From NCBI GenBank assembly GCA_050250815.1, contig JBFWNY010000020.1, positions 3,234-67,233 on the forward strand: 64,000 nucleotides of DNA. Direction: 5' to 3'. This document shows positions 10,773-20,161 of this stretch, in pieces. Below the pieces are notes generated by a model. The model saw only the letters and a list, made by a program, of their open reading frames with translations. It made no database searches and was not told the DNA's origin. The first letter of the stretch is position 1. Each line of letters starts with the position of its first letter. The DNA is from JAEUMD01 sp050250815. GTDB taxonomy: Bacteria; Pseudomonadota; Alphaproteobacteria; Rhizobiales; Hyphomicrobiaceae. The translations under genes and the position numbers were made by a program.

Positions 10773-11348
10773 TCAGTTGAGGTTGTTGGGAGTGGACCCC
10801 TCGGGGCGCAGCTCGGCGGCCATCAGGCCGTTGTCGCCCTTGCCATAGCGGACCCATACGATCTGGCTCGGCCGCAGCTCGGTAAAGCCGTGGCGGCGCA
10901 GCGTCTCCATGTGCACGAAGATGTCCTCGGTTCCCTCACCGCGGGTCAGGAAGCCGAAACCGCGGATACGGTTGAACCACTTGACCATGGCCCGCTCCCA
11001 ATCGCTCTCCGGCTGCACCACGACACGGGTGCGCTGGGGAAGCTGCGAGGGGTGGATGGCCGTGCTCTCGTCCATCGAGATCACGCGGAAGGCCTGCATG
11101 CCGCGCGGCCGGCGCAGCGCCTGGCAGTGGACCCGGGCGCCCTCGTAGGCGACCTGGAAGCCGCCGGCGCGCAGGCAGGTGACGTGCAGCAGGATGTCGG
11201 GCATGCCGTTATCCGGCACGATGAACCCATACCCCTTCGAGACGTCGAACCACTTGATCGTCCCAGCTATCTCGACCATGTCGGCGCCCGCCTCCTCGGA
11301 CTCCGACCCCGCCGTCTCGGACTGAGACGGTGAAAATTTGTCACGCAT
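10773..11348 (-). CDS. Double cold-shock-domain protein
   Basis: A 191-residue protein with two cold-shock (CSD/OB-fold) domains in tandem, binding single-stranded nucleic acid. CSD1 lies at about residues 26-92 and carries the RNP1-like [12 protein letters not shown]2 at about 118-185 carries [18 protein letters not shown], the RNP1/RNP2 combination. An acidic serine-rich tail precedes CSD1 and a polar linker joins the domains. Standard CspA proteins have one domain of about 70 residues; the two-domain form is typical of Alphaproteobacteria. It may act as an RNA chaperone; temperature dependence cannot be judged from sequence. Confidence 0.92.
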   Translation of the reverse strand: MRDKFSPSQSETAGSESEEAGADMVEIAGTIKWFDVSKGYGFIVPDNGMPDILLHVTCLRAGGFQVAYEGARVHCQALRRPRGMQAFRVISMDESTAIHPSQLPQRTRVVVQPESDWERAMVKWFNRIRGFGFLTRGEGTEDIFVHMETLRRHGFTELRPSQIVWVRYGKGDNGLMAAELRPEGSTPNNLN

Positions 11349-12014
11349 AATTTGGCCCCGCTTCTACGCCACTTGTTGCGTTCAGATATGCGAACTTCAC
11401 GTGTCCGGCAGCTGGTGTGACCCCCCGTCGGGGTTCCCTCGGCCAACCTGCAGGTTCGGACGCCGCGGAGAATACCAAAGGTGGCTCGCTTGCATAGGCC
11501 CCGGCATCATTGCGACAACTTCGTGGCTGGAAAACGCCCGATCAGCGAACGGTGCTTTAGCTCATAACTATATGATATGTATTAGTTTTCTTCGGGTTCT
11601 TCGACTGTTGATAATTGTTAGTTGAACGTCATTCACTTGTCATCAGACGGCGTCCCTTCCCGCCGGAGAATCACGCGACTCGGGTCAAGTGATTCGTTTT
11701 GGCATATCACCGCGTTGGGCGTTCGGGATCAGCTGCGGCGCAACATTGGTCGAAGCGGCGAACGGTGTTCACACCACGCTGAGGTCCTCGCCCTTCGGCA
11801 CAAGATTCCAGCAATGTGTTGCCCCTTTGCACACAACCCGATGCGTGGCGACCCGGGAGCCATCACAAACGGCTCAACTTGCGGGCTGGGCGCGCAGGGG
11901 CTACCTCGTACGCTCCCGCAATGAACGGTGCTCCTGTCGCGGCACTAGCGCAAAGATTGTGTACCCCCCATCCGCGTCGCCGCGCGCAGAAGACAAACTG
12001 AGAAGAGAAGACCG
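11349..12014. other. Long intergenic region between cold-shock and glyoxalase genes
   Basis: 666 bases separating the divergent cold-shock and glyoxalase genes. The stretch 11560-11630 is distinctly AT-rich and contains ATATGATATG and TGATAATTG segments, the likeliest place for promoters and, on the minus strand, for a long cold-shock leader. Open frames in the right half overlap the glyoxalase gene in another phase, lack ribosome binding sites and have no recognisable protein pattern, so none is annotated. Confidence 0.4.
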
Positions 12015-12455
12015 ATGCGCTATCTGCACACCATGGTCCGTATCAGCGATATCGATAAGAGCCTCGACTTCTACTGTGGCAAGCTCGGGATGCGCGAGGT
12101 TCGGCGCACGCAGAATGAGGCGGGTCGGTTCACACTCATCTTTCTCGCGGCACCGGGAGACCGGCGCCGCGCCGCTGAGGAAATGGCACCACTCGTCGAG
12201 CTGACATTCAACTGGGACCCAGAAGCCTATGGCTCAGGCCGCAATTTCGGCCATCTGGCGTTTGAGGTCGACGACATCTACGACACCTGCCGGCGACTGC
12301 AGGAGGCCGGCGTGACCATCAACCGGCCGCCACGCGATGGCCGGATGGCCTTCGTGCGCTCCCCCGACGGAATCTCCATCGAGCTCTTGCAGAAGGGAGC
12401 GGCGCTGCCCCAGCAGGAGCCTTGGACCTCGATGGCCAACACCGGCTCGTGGTGA
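12015..12455 (+). CDS. gloA: Lactoylglutathione lyase (glyoxalase I)
   Basis: A 146-residue glyoxalase I that isomerises the methylglyoxal-glutathione hemithioacetal to S-lactoylglutathione. The four metal ligands are visible: His5 (RYLHTM), Glu62 (PLVELTFN), His80 ([11 protein letters not shown]) and Glu123 (GISIELLQ). The short form without the eukaryotic insertions points to the Ni/Co-dependent bacterial class. An AGAAGAG box precedes the ATG. The next gene starts inside its stop codon, so the two are translationally coupled. Confidence 0.95.
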   Translation: MRYLHTMVRISDIDKSLDFYCGKLGMREVRRTQNEAGRFTLIFLAAPGDRRRAAEEMAPLVELTFNWDPEAYGSGRNFGHLAFEVDDIYDTCRRLQEAGVTINRPPRDGRMAFVRSPDGISIELLQKGAALPQQEPWTSMANTGSW

Positions 12456-13816
12456 GCGAACCCGCACCAGCGGAAACCGCGCCCGAAGCCGCACGCGGAA
12501 CAGCCGGAGCGAAAGCCGTCGTCGTCGTTGGTGCAGGCCCCGCAGGCCTGATGGCCGCCGAGATCCTTGCGGGCCAGGGTCATCGGGTCGCGGTCTACGA
12601 CCGCATGCCCTCCCCGGCGCGCAAGCTGCTGATGGCTGGACGCGGCGGCCTCAATCTGACGCACTCCGAGCCGCTGGAGAGATTTCTAGAGCGCTACGAA
12701 CCTGTGGCGCCGGCCTTGCGACGGGCGGTCGAGGCTTTTCCCCCCGCCAAGCTCGTCGCCTGGGCCGAAGGTCTCGGATGTCCGACGTTCGTGGGCTCGA
12801 GCGGGCGCATCTTTCCCAAAACGATGAAGGCCTCGCCGCTCCTGCGCGCCTGGCTGCAGCGACTTTCCGGCCTGGGTGTCACCCTTCACCTCGGCCATCG
12901 GCTGACCGGCATTGGCCGGGGCCCGCACTCTGGTCCGGACGCCACCTTTCAAACGACGGACGGCAGTACGCGTGTCATCGCCGCAGATGCCCTCGTGTTG
13001 GCCTTGGGCGGGGCGAGCTGGCCCCGTCTGGGCAGCGACGGCGCGTGGACCGGGTTTGTGGAGGGAATGGGCGTTCCGGTCACTCCGCTGGCGTCCGCAA
13101 ATGCCGGGCTTGCCGTCGCGTGGTCCGATCATGTGCGCAGCCGCTTCAGCGGCACGCCCCTCAAGCGCGTGGCGCTTACGATCGAGGGCACCGCCGAACG
13201 GTTCACCGGCGACCTCGTGTTGACGCGGACCGGGCTTGAGGGTGGCCCAGCCTATGCCGCAGCCCGCGCGGTTCGCCATGCGCTCGCCAGGGGCGGCAGC
13301 GCGACGGCGGCGCTCGACCTGCGACCGGACGTCGAAACGGGGCAGCTGGCAGCCGCGCTGACGAAGCGCCGGCCGAAGCAGTCTGCCGCCACACACCTTG
13401 CACGCGCCGCCCGCCTTTCTCCGGCTGCCATCGCTCTGCTTCGTGAGCCGGCCACCGCTAGCGGACCCCTCGCCGCGTCAGACGAAATGGTGGTCCCCCT
13501 GCCAACCGAAGCGGTCGAGCTGGCTCGACGCATCAAGGCCCTGCCGCTGCGCATCGATGGCCTCGCGGGGCTCGAGCGGGCGATCTCCACCGCCGGCGGG
13601 CTTGCCTTCGAGGGCCTCGACGGGAATTTCATGCTGCGAGGAGCGCCTGGAGTGTTCGCGGCGGGAGAGATGCTGGACTGGGAGGGCCCGACCGGCGGCT
13701 ATCTCCTCCAGGCGACGTTCGCGACGGCAGTGGCGGCTGCCCAAGGCGTCGGCCGGTGGCTCGCCGACACGCAGGCGGGACCCTCGGCCGCTCACGATCC
13801 GGTGACAAGGCTCTAA
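12452..13816 (+). CDS. Flavoprotein, HI0933-like / TIGR03862 family FAD-dependent oxidoreductase
   Basis: About 454 residues. An N-terminal dinucleotide-binding motif ([15 protein letters not shown]) is followed by the family-specific [17 protein letters not shown], and the C-terminus has [27 protein letters not shown], the FAD-binding signature of the HI0933-like family. Its reaction is unknown. I place the start at GTG 12452, whose bases overlap the TGA of gloA (GTGA), rather than at TTG 12422, because this gives tight coupling and the extra residues look unrelated to the family. Confidence 0.88.
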   Translation: MSEPAPAETAPEAARGTAGAKAVVVVGAGPAGLMAAEILAGQGHRVAVYDRMPSPARKLLMAGRGGLNLTHSEPLERFLERYEPVAPALRRAVEAFPPAKLVAWAEGLGCPTFVGSSGRIFPKTMKASPLLRAWLQRLSGLGVTLHLGHRLTGIGRGPHSGPDATFQTTDGSTRVIAADALVLALGGASWPRLGSDGAWTGFVEGMGVPVTPLASANAGLAVAWSDHVRSRFSGTPLKRVALTIEGTAERFTGDLVLTRTGLEGGPAYAAARAVRHALARGGSATAALDLRPDVETGQLAAALTKRRPKQSAATHLARAARLSPAAIALLREPATASGPLAASDEMVVPLPTEAVELARRIKALPLRIDGLAGLERAISTAGGLAFEGLDGNFMLRGAPGVFAAGEMLDWEGPTGGYLLQATFATAVAAAQGVGRWLADTQAGPSAAHDPVTRL

Positions 13817-14015
13817 CGCGTTTGTGAGCGGACGTGACTTGCTCCGACTGCGACCAGCGTGATTTATGATGATCTTAACGCGGTGGGCCCTTGACGAAGA
13901 GGCGCCGATCCGCAGACTAAGGCGGCTTAGACAAGCAAGAAGAGCCGCTTTGGTGGGTACACCCTCGGCGGGGTTAACCCGAATGACGGCGAAACCCTAT
14001 ACAGGAGGAAGAGCT

Positions 14016-14105
14016 ATGAAGGTTTGGACGAAGCCGCAGGTCACCGAGCAGGAAGTTGGTCTTGAGGTCACGAGCTACCTCCCGGCCGAGATCGACATCA
14101 TCTAA
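14016..14105 (+). CDS. pqqA: PQQ precursor peptide PqqA
   Basis: A 29-residue peptide that is the substrate from which pyrroloquinoline quinone is built. Glu17 and Tyr21 form the E-x-x-x-Y motif (EVTSY) whose side chains are cross-linked by PqqE and excised. The ATG at 14016 is preceded by a strong AGGAGG box. The frame is open upstream, but only the final 29 codons match PqqA. It is the first gene of pqqABCDE. A strong hairpin separates it from pqqB, so the short pqqA message is probably more abundant than the full operon transcript. Confidence 0.96.
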   Translation: MKVWTKPQVTEQEVGLEVTSYLPAEIDII

Positions 14106-14122
14106 TTCGATGTCGTCCAGCT

Positions 14123-14173
14123 CGCTCACCTGGTGAGCGGTCAAGGCACGGCGGCCGACATCTCGGCCGCCGT
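14123..14173 (+). terminator. pqqA-pqqB intercistronic hairpins
   Basis: Two inverted repeats follow the pqqA stop. CGCTCACC at 14123-14130 pairs with GGTGAGCG at 14132-14139 (the middle bases form the loop). ACGGCGGCCG at 14148-14157 pairs perfectly with CGGCCGCCGT at 14164-14173 around an ACATCT loop and is followed by TGTCATTT. The second resembles a leaky intrinsic terminator or mRNA-stabilising hairpin and would let pqqA exceed pqqBCDE in expression. Confidence 0.65.
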
Positions 14174-14282
14174 TGTCATTTGTGGCCGCGGCTTCCGTGG
14201 CTTCCACACATTCAAGACCCACTGTCAGGTCCGATGACGGGCCGCGGCGTCGGCGCGCCGCTCCGATTGAAGCAGGCCTCCC

Positions 14283-15215
14283 ATGATCATCAGGATTCTG
14301 GGGTCGGCTGCCGGCGGCGGCTTTCCGCAATGGAACTGCAATTGCCGCAACTGCGCTGGCGTGCGCAGTGGCCGACCCGGATTTACGGCGCGCACCCAGT
14401 CCTCGCTCGCGGTCTCGCGCGACGGAAAGGCCTGGGTGCTGCTCAACGCGTCGCCTGACCTCAGGCAGCAGATCAACGACTCGCCGCAGCTTGGCGCGCG
14501 CGCCGAGGGCGGGATGCGCAACAGCCCGATCAAGGCTGCGATCCTCACCAACGCCGACGTCGACCACATCGTCGGCCTGATCAATCTGCGCGAGGTCCAG
14601 CCGCTCGTCGTCTACGGAAGCGACCGGGTGCTCGAAACGCTCTCCGCGAACTCGATCTTCAACGTTCTCAACGGCGAGAAGGTGGCTCGTCACGCCCTGC
14701 CGCTCGGGCAGGTGACCGAGATCGCCGGGCCGGAGGGACCGCTCGGCATCACGATCGAGGCCTTCGCCGTGCCGGGCAAGGTGGCGCTCTACCTGGAGGA
14801 TGCATCCAAGGGCGTCGCACTCGGCACGCAGGAGGGCGACACCATCGGTCTGAACGTGCGCGACGTTGAGACCGGCAAGGGCTTCTACTACGTGCCCGGC
14901 TGCGCCGAGGTGGACACACGGCTTGCCGAGCGTCTGCGGGGAGCCGCCGTCCTCTTCTTCGACGGCACGCTCTACACCGACGACGAGATGCTGCAGGCGG
15001 GCCTGATGCCCAAGACCGGCAGGCGCATGGGCCACATCTCGATCTCTGGCGAAGACGGCTCCATCGCGGCGTTGTCGCCGCTCAATGTCGCCCGCAAGAT
15101 TTACGTTCACATCAACAACTCGAACCCGGTCCTCGACGAGAACTCCGCGGCGCGCAAGGCGACGGAGCAGGCGGGCTGGGAAATCGGCTATGACGGTATG
15201 GAGGTGCGCCTATGA
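14283..15215 (+). CDS. pqqB: PQQ biosynthesis protein PqqB
   Basis: A 310-residue metallo-beta-lactamase-fold protein of the PQQ pathway, acting as a hydroxylase on the glutamate-tyrosine intermediate before the PqqC step. Typical segments are the start RILGSAAGGGFPQWNCNCRNC, the ILTNADVDHIVGLINLRE metal-site region near residue 85, DGTLYTDDEM near 225 and MGHISISGEDGS near 245. It begins about 110 bases after the intercistronic hairpin, and its stop overlaps the pqqC start. Confidence 0.97.
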   Translation: MIIRILGSAAGGGFPQWNCNCRNCAGVRSGRPGFTARTQSSLAVSRDGKAWVLLNASPDLRQQINDSPQLGARAEGGMRNSPIKAAILTNADVDHIVGLINLREVQPLVVYGSDRVLETLSANSIFNVLNGEKVARHALPLGQVTEIAGPEGPLGITIEAFAVPGKVALYLEDASKGVALGTQEGDTIGLNVRDVETGKGFYYVPGCAEVDTRLAERLRGAAVLFFDGTLYTDDEMLQAGLMPKTGRRMGHISISGEDGSIAALSPLNVARKIYVHINNSNPVLDENSAARKATEQAGWEIGYDGMEVRL

Positions 15216-15979
15216 GTGATCGCAGACAGCAGGGGCAAGCCGCGGGGGATCTGTGGAGCCTCGATGAGTTCGATGCGCAAATCCGCGCTGTTGGCGCCGA
15301 GCGCTATCACGACAAACATCCGTTCCATAAGCTTCTGCACGGCGGCAAGCTCGACAAGGGCCAGGTGCAGGCCTGGGCGCTCAACCGCTACTGCTACCAG
15401 TCGGCCGTACCGCGCAAGGATGCCGCGCTGATGGCGCGCTGCCATGATCGCGAGCTGCGTCGCGAGTGGATGCACCGCATCCTCGACCACGACGGTTCGG
15501 GGCCCGAGGAGCCCGGCGGCATCGAGCGCTGGCTGGTGCTCACCGATGGCCTGGGCCTCGACCGCGACTACGTCATTTCGCGGGACGGTGCGTTGCCGGC
15601 GACCAAGTTCGCCGTCGAAGCCTATGTCAACTTCGTGCGCGAGCAGCCGCTGACGATCGCGGTTGCCTCCTCCCTCACCGAGCTGTTCGCGCCCAAGATC
15701 CATCGCGAGCGCATCTCGGGCATGCTCGAAAGCTACGATTTCATCGACGACAAGGTAATGGCCTACTTCCGCCGCCGCCTCGACCAGGCGCCGCGCGATG
15801 CGGATTTCGCGCTCGACTACATCAAGCGGAACGCCAAGACGCGCGAGGAGCAGGAAGCCTGCGTCGATGCCGTGCGCTTCAAGTGCGACGTGCTATGGGT
15901 ACAGCTCGATGCGCTGCATCATGCCTACGTGGAACCTGGCAACATCCCGCCGGGGGCCTTCCGCCCGGAGCGCGCATGA
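15212..15979 (+). CDS. pqqC: Pyrroloquinoline-quinone synthase PqqC
   Basis: A 255-residue cofactor-free oxidase that catalyses the last step of PQQ synthesis, ring closure and eight-electron oxidation. The all-helical haem-oxygenase-like fold is recognisable from YHDKHPFHKLLHGG near residue 32, WALNRYCYQSAVPRKDA, RREWMHRILDHDG and YVNFVREQPLTIAVASSLTELFAP. Length is normal. It overlaps pqqB and pqqD by four bases each (ATGA). Confidence 0.97.
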   Translation: MSDRRQQGQAAGDLWSLDEFDAQIRAVGAERYHDKHPFHKLLHGGKLDKGQVQAWALNRYCYQSAVPRKDAALMARCHDRELRREWMHRILDHDGSGPEEPGGIERWLVLTDGLGLDRDYVISRDGALPATKFAVEAYVNFVREQPLTIAVASSLTELFAPKIHRERISGMLESYDFIDDKVMAYFRRRLDQAPRDADFALDYIKRNAKTREEQEACVDAVRFKCDVLWVQLDALHHAYVEPGNIPPGAFRPERA

Positions 15980-16281
15980 TGACGACACGCACTCCGCCCG
16001 TCCGTCTCGTCATCAACGAGACGACGCGGCCAAAGCTGCCGCGGCACATCAAGCTGCGTCATGATGCCGGCCGCAACGCCTGGGTGATCCTGGCGCCCGA
16101 GCGCGTGTTCAAGCCCGACGAGACGGCGGTCGAAGTGCTGAAGCTCTGCGACGGCAACCGGACCGTCGGCGATCTGGCGACGCATCTGGCGGAGGCGTTT
16201 GCAGCGCCGCGCGACGTCATCCTTGCCGACATCACCGCCATGCTGCAGGACCTCGCCGACAAGGGAGTCGTGACACAATGA
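15976..16281 (+). CDS. pqqD: PQQ biosynthesis peptide chaperone PqqD
   Basis: A 101-residue RiPP recognition element that binds PqqA and presents it to PqqE. The sequence contains [26 protein letters not shown] followed by [19 protein letters not shown], the winged-helix-like fold typical of PqqD. Two ATG codons (15976 and 15979) are possible; the first overlaps the pqqC stop and is used. It overlaps pqqE by four bases. Confidence 0.95.
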   Translation: MMTTRTPPVRLVINETTRPKLPRHIKLRHDAGRNAWVILAPERVFKPDETAVEVLKLCDGNRTVGDLATHLAEAFAAPRDVILADITAMLQDLADKGVVTQ

Positions 16282-17453
16282 ACGAGATCACGAGCGAGAT
16301 AGCGACCTCCTCGCATGCTGTAAGCCTCGAGCCGCAGCCGGTCTGCGCACGGGCCCCCGTCGGTCTGCTCGCCGAGCTGACCCACCGCTGCCCGCTGCAG
16401 TGTCCCTACTGCTCCAACCCCGTCGAACTCGAACGGAGCAATGTCGAGCTGTCGACGGCCGATTGGCAGAACGTGATGCGGCAGGCGGCCGAGCTGGGCG
16501 TGCTGCAGATCCACCTGTCCGGTGGCGAGCCCACCGCCCGCAAGGACCTGGAAGAAATCGTCAAGACCGCCGCCGAGGTCGGCCTCTACACCAACCTCAT
16601 TACGGCGGGTGTGCTGCTGACACGTGATCGCCTCAAGGCCCTCGCAGACGCAGGTCTGGACCACGTCCAGCTGTCGATCCAGGACGTCGATGCCGGCAAC
16701 GCCGACCGCATCGCCGCCTACAAGGGTGGCGCTGCCAAAAAGCACGAGGTTGCCGGCTGGGTGAAGGACCTCGGCCTGCCGCTGACGCTCAATGCGCCCC
16801 TACACCGCCAGAACATCAAGAGCCTGCCGCGCATCATCGACTATGCCGTCGAGATCGGCGCGGGGCGGCTCGAGGTCGCGCACATCCAGTACTATGCATG
16901 GGCGCTGAAGAACCGCGCCGCGTTGATGCCGACTCGCGAGGATTTCATGGAGACGGTCGGCATAGTCGACGAGGCCAAGGGGCGCCTCAAAGGTATCCTC
17001 GTCATCGATTTCGTCGTGCCCGACTACTATGCGAAATACCCCAAGCCCTGCATGGGCGGCTGGGGCCGCGGCATCATGAACATCACGCCGTCGGGCCGCG
17101 TGCTGCCGTGTCATGCAGCTGAATCCCTCCCCAACTTGACTTTCGACAACGTGCGCGACCGCCCGCTCGCCGACATTTGGCTCAATGGCGAGGCATTCAA
17201 CAAGTTCCGTGGAACCGATTGGATGAAGGAGCCCTGCCGCTCCTGCTCGCGCAAGGAGATCGACTATGGCGGCTGCCGGTGTCAGGCCTTCGCGCTGACC
17301 GGTGATGCGACCAACACCGATCCCGCCTGCTCTCTGTCACCACTCCACAAGGAGTGGGCCAAGGTCGCCACTGTCGAGAGCCACGAGGCACCGCCCGCCT
17401 TCGTCTACAGGCGCATGGGCGGAGTGAAGACACCCGAGCCCGCCGCCGAATAA
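16278..17453 (+). CDS. pqqE: PQQ biosynthesis radical SAM enzyme PqqE
   Basis: A 391-residue radical SAM enzyme that forms the carbon-carbon bond between the PqqA glutamate and tyrosine. Cys38, Cys42 and Cys45 (CPLQCPYC) bind the SAM [4Fe-4S] cluster, and [13 protein letters not shown] is the SAM-binding GGE motif. A C-terminal SPASM region with [13 protein letters not shown] and [17 protein letters not shown] binds auxiliary Fe-S clusters. It is the last gene of the pqq operon; a promoter for the cytochrome could lie in the 236 bases after it. Confidence 0.97.
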   Translation: MNEITSEIATSSHAVSLEPQPVCARAPVGLLAELTHRCPLQCPYCSNPVELERSNVELSTADWQNVMRQAAELGVLQIHLSGGEPTARKDLEEIVKTAAEVGLYTNLITAGVLLTRDRLKALADAGLDHVQLSIQDVDAGNADRIAAYKGGAAKKHEVAGWVKDLGLPLTLNAPLHRQNIKSLPRIIDYAVEIGAGRLEVAHIQYYAWALKNRAALMPTREDFMETVGIVDEAKGRLKGILVIDFVVPDYYAKYPKPCMGGWGRGIMNITPSGRVLPCHAAESLPNLTFDNVRDRPLADIWLNGEAFNKFRGTDWMKEPCRSCSRKEIDYGGCRCQAFALTGDATNTDPACSLSPLHKEWAKVATVESHEAPPAFVYRRMGGVKTPEPAAE

Positions 17454-17689
17454 GCGAATACGGTAAACGCTGCAGACGACGCGGCGCCGGCACCGCACCG
17501 CCAGCTCTTGGTATGCCTGGAGTTCACGCCTCGTTCATGGACGACGGCCCATAGATCGGCGCCGTGCGGCCGCAGTATCGCACCCCGTTTCTCCGCGCGA
17601 CGGTACGACTGTTGCCACAACAGGGGGTTACGTCTATCCGTCTCGCGCGGTAGGTTATCGCATCCGCTTCCAAGGGAGGAATTCGAAGA

Positions 17690-18052
17690 ATGCGCAAGTT
17701 GGTCCTGGCGACGGCTCTCATTTTCGCTCTGCCGGCCGCGGCATCGGCCGCCGATGTCGCGAACGGCGAGTCGGTGTTCAAGAAGTGCAAGGCCTGCCAC
17801 GCCGTTGACGGCAAGAACAAGGTCGGTCCGCACCTCGATGGCGTCGTCGGCCGCAAGGCTGGCACGGTCGAGGGCTTCAGCTACTCCGACCCCATGAAGA
17901 ACTCGGGCAAGACCTGGGATGAGGCGACGCTTGATGGCTATCTTGCCAACCCCAAGGAGTTCATCCCGGGCAACAAGATGGTGTTCGTCGGAGTGAAGGA
18001 CGAGGCGGACCGCAAGGACCTCATCGCCTATCTCGCTACGCTTAAGAAGTAA
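17690..18052 (+). CDS. Periplasmic class I c-type cytochrome
   Basis: A 120-residue precursor. Signal peptide residues 1-20 end in AAASA; the mature protein has the haem motif CKACH (Cys33, Cys36, His37) and a probable axial methionine at 97 in PGNKMVFVG. The fold is that of short mitochondrial-like cytochrome c (c550/c2 type), which could carry electrons from a periplasmic dehydrogenase cytochrome to the terminal oxidase. Its place directly after pqqABCDE suggests a role in quinoprotein electron transfer. An AGGGAGG box precedes the ATG, and a terminator follows. Confidence 0.92.
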   Translation: MRKLVLATALIFALPAAASAADVANGESVFKKCKACHAVDGKNKVGPHLDGVVGRKAGTVEGFSYSDPMKNSGKTWDEATLDGYLANPKEFIPGNKMVFVGVKDEADRKDLIAYLATLKK

Positions 18053-18077
18053 GCGCGACCGCGCGCTCTTGATTTGC

Positions 18078-18112
18078 AGCGGCGCCGGTCGAGACCGGCG
18101 CCGCTTGCTTTA
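18078..18112 (+). terminator. Terminator between cytochrome c and folK
   Basis: AGCGGCGCCGGTC at 18078-18090 and GACCGGCGCCGCT at 18093-18105 form a near-perfect GC-rich stem, followed by TGCTTTAG. It sits between two convergent genes and could serve both. Confidence 0.8.
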
Positions 18113-18131
18113 GGGCTGCTGGTTCGGGAAC

Positions 18132-18623
18132 TCAGTCCTCTTCGCTGTCGAATGGCTCGACTCCGGTGGTGTCGGCCTCAAGCAGCCAATCGCTGACGGG
18201 CTTTCCCGACAGGACGAGGTCGGGCGCAATGTCGGAAAGTGGCGCCAGCACGAACGCACGCTCGGTGATGCGCGGATGCGGCAATACGAGCGTATCATCC
18301 TCGACTTGGCCATCCTTGTGCACCAGCACGTCGATGTCGATCGTACGCGGGCCCCACTTCTCCGAACGTACGCGACCAAGTTTGCGCTCCGCGGCAAGGC
18401 AGCGCTCGAGCAACGCGTGCGGCTTCAATTGCGTGGCGACGCCCGCACAGGCATTGACGAACCAGGGCTGATCGGTTTTGCCCCACGGCGGCGTCTTGAA
18501 GTCGCGGGATCGCAACAGCACGCGGACATCGCCTGCCGCCTCGATCAGCCGGAGCGCTTCCGCGATGTTGCCGCGCTTGTCGCCAATGTTGGCGCCCAGC
18601 GCCAGGATCGCATCGAACTGCAT
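18132..18623 (-). CDS. folK: 6-hydroxymethyl-7,8-dihydropterin pyrophosphokinase
   Basis: A 163-residue HPPK that transfers pyrophosphate from ATP to hydroxymethyl-dihydropterin. Visible signatures are LALGANIGDKRGNI at the N-terminus, DQPWFVNACAGVAT and the classic KWGPRTIDIDVLVH motif near residue 88. In this cluster the product may feed H4MPT as well as folate, since folB, a dihydropteroate synthase-like gene and RFAP synthase are all nearby. It lies 48 bases downstream of the pcd gene on the same strand. Confidence 0.94.
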   Translation of the reverse strand: MQFDAILALGANIGDKRGNIAEALRLIEAAGDVRVLLRSRDFKTPPWGKTDQPWFVNACAGVATQLKPHALLERCLAAERKLGRVRSEKWGPRTIDIDVLVHKDGQVEDDTLVLPHPRITERAFVLAPLSDIAPDLVLSGKPVSDWLLEADTTGVEPFDSEED

Positions 18624-18671
18624 CTCAATCCCGCCGACGGACGCGATATCCGCAAAGAGAACCCGCGCCTA

Positions 18672-19049
18672 TTAATCGTACTTAATGTAGGCGAAGCGAG
18701 GGTCCTCGCCGGGCGTGCCTTCGAGGCCCTTGCCCTCCTTCCCCGGCTGCCACTGCACGACATCCTCGATCTTGGCGGCGAGTGCGAGATCCTTGTCGGT
18801 GATGCCCTTGGCCGAATGAGTGACGAGGCGAACCTCGACCCACGCATACGAGGCGGTAATATCGGGATGGTGCCATGCGGCCTCCGCCAGATGGCCGACC
18901 GTATTGACCACCATCAGCGTGCCTTTCCAGCTATTCGTCTTGTAGGTGCGCCGTATCCATCCGTCCTCGAGCCGCCATTTGGGCAGATGCGCCGCAAGCC
19001 AGGCCTTGACTTCGGCCTCTGCCATCGGCTTTTCCCGTTCCTTGACCAT
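18672..19049 (-). CDS. pcd: Pterin-4a-carbinolamine dehydratase-like protein
   Basis: A 125-residue member of the PCD/DcoH family. The family motif is present: AEAAWHHPDITASYAWVEV, then THSAKGITDKD, with the active-site HHP. Methylotrophs commonly carry this gene within their H4MPT clusters, where it is thought to act on a pterin intermediate rather than on phenylalanine hydroxylase product. The ATG at 19049 has a GGGAGGA box, so the longer open frame upstream was rejected. It is transcribed divergently from the RFAP synthase gene, 111 bases away. Confidence 0.9.
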   Translation of the reverse strand: MVKEREKPMAEAEVKAWLAAHLPKWRLEDGWIRRTYKTNSWKGTLMVVNTVGHLAEAAWHHPDITASYAWVEVRLVTHSAKGITDKDLALAAKIEDVVQWQPGKEGKGLEGTPGEDPRFAYIKYD

Positions 19050-19160
19050 GCTATCCTCCCTTGCGGCCGTTGCCCGGTGTAGCACCCAACCACGCCAGCA
19101 TGCCACCGCCCCGGCGCCTCGTCCGCCAGCCTGGCCCGACTTCCGAAGGATCCACCCGAC

Positions 19161-20150
19161 ATGCGCCAGGAGACAGAGCATCAGGCCGTCCGCGTTGCCG
19201 CGCCGGCCCGACTGCATCTTGGCTTCGTTGATCTCAATGGGGAGCGCGGCCGCAAGTTCGGCAGCATTGGGCTGGCGCTCGATGCGCCAGCAACCGTCGT
19301 CACGGCACGGCGGGCACGGTCCGATCGCTTCAGCGGCGTCGAGGCAGCGCGCACGCGCACCACGCTGGAGCGCCTGCGCGGGCCGCTCGGACTATCCGGC
19401 AGCTACGACATCGCCGTGGAACGCGCGATACCCGCGCACGCGGGGCTCGGCTCGGGCACACAAATCGCACTGGCGGTTGCCGGAGCCACCCTTGCGCTTG
19501 ACGGCCGCACGATGTCGGCAGAGGACATCGCGCGCTTTACCGACCGCGGGCGCCGCTCGGCGATCGGCATCGCCGCCTTCACCGACGGAGGCTTCATCGT
19601 CGATGGCGGCCGCGGCCGCCTTGACCGGCCGCCGCCGGTGCTTATCCGCGCTCCATTTCCCGAGGAGTGGCGCGTGCTTCTCATCCTCGATGCGCAGGCA
19701 ACGGGCGTACACGGCGACCGCGAGACTGAAGCCTTCGCGACGCTGCCCTCGATGCTGATCGTGACAGCCGAGCACCTGTCGCACCTGGTTCTCATGCAGG
19801 CGGCTCCGGCGTTGGTCGAGCACGACATTGTGGCATTCGGCGCCGCCATCGGTGAGATCCAGCGGCTCGTTGGTTCGCACTTTTCCGCCGCGCAGGGCGG
19901 CAGCGCGTGGTCGAGCCCGCGCGTCGGTGCATTGGCGCGCCGGCTGGCCGCGGCGGGCGCCCACGGTATCGGACAGAGTTCGTGGGGACCAACGGGCTTC
20001 GCGTTCGCTCCAACGCAATCGGACGCGCTGAACCTCTATCAATCTTTCGTCGAAGACGCTAAAGCGCAGGGGCTGGAGCTGATGATCGCATCCGGCCGCA
20101 ACTCCGGCGCGCACATCGAGGCCGTGACACCCGCCCACCCGGGCCAATAA
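19161..20150 (+). CDS. mptG: Beta-ribofuranosylaminobenzene 5'-phosphate synthase (RFAP synthase)
   Basis: A 329-residue GHMP-kinase-superfamily enzyme that condenses p-aminobenzoate with PRPP, releasing CO2 and PPi, the first committed step of the H4MPT side chain. Visible features are APARLHLGFVDLNGE at the N-terminus, IPAHAGLGSGTQIALAVAGA (the GHMP glycine-rich loop near residue 93) and RRSAIGIAAFTDGGFIVDGG near 135. Length and order next to mtdB match the methylotroph genes first described in Methylorubrum (orf4). It heads the plus-strand operon mptG-mtdB-ATP-grasp-mch-ATP-grasp-citG-like. Confidence 0.94.
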   Translation: MRQETEHQAVRVAAPARLHLGFVDLNGERGRKFGSIGLALDAPATVVTARRARSDRFSGVEAARTRTTLERLRGPLGLSGSYDIAVERAIPAHAGLGSGTQIALAVAGATLALDGRTMSAEDIARFTDRGRRSAIGIAAFTDGGFIVDGGRGRLDRPPPVLIRAPFPEEWRVLLILDAQATGVHGDRETEAFATLPSMLIVTAEHLSHLVLMQAAPALVEHDIVAFGAAIGEIQRLVGSHFSAAQGGSAWSSPRVGALARRLAAAGAHGIGQSSWGPTGFAFAPTQSDALNLYQSFVEDAKAQGLELMIASGRNSGAHIEAVTPAHPGQ

Positions 20151-20161
20151 GGAGTCAACGA

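Noticed and set aside
11689..12204. 171-codon frame overlapping gloA
   Set aside because: Out of frame with the clear glyoxalase gene, composition arginine- and serine-rich, no ribosome binding site.
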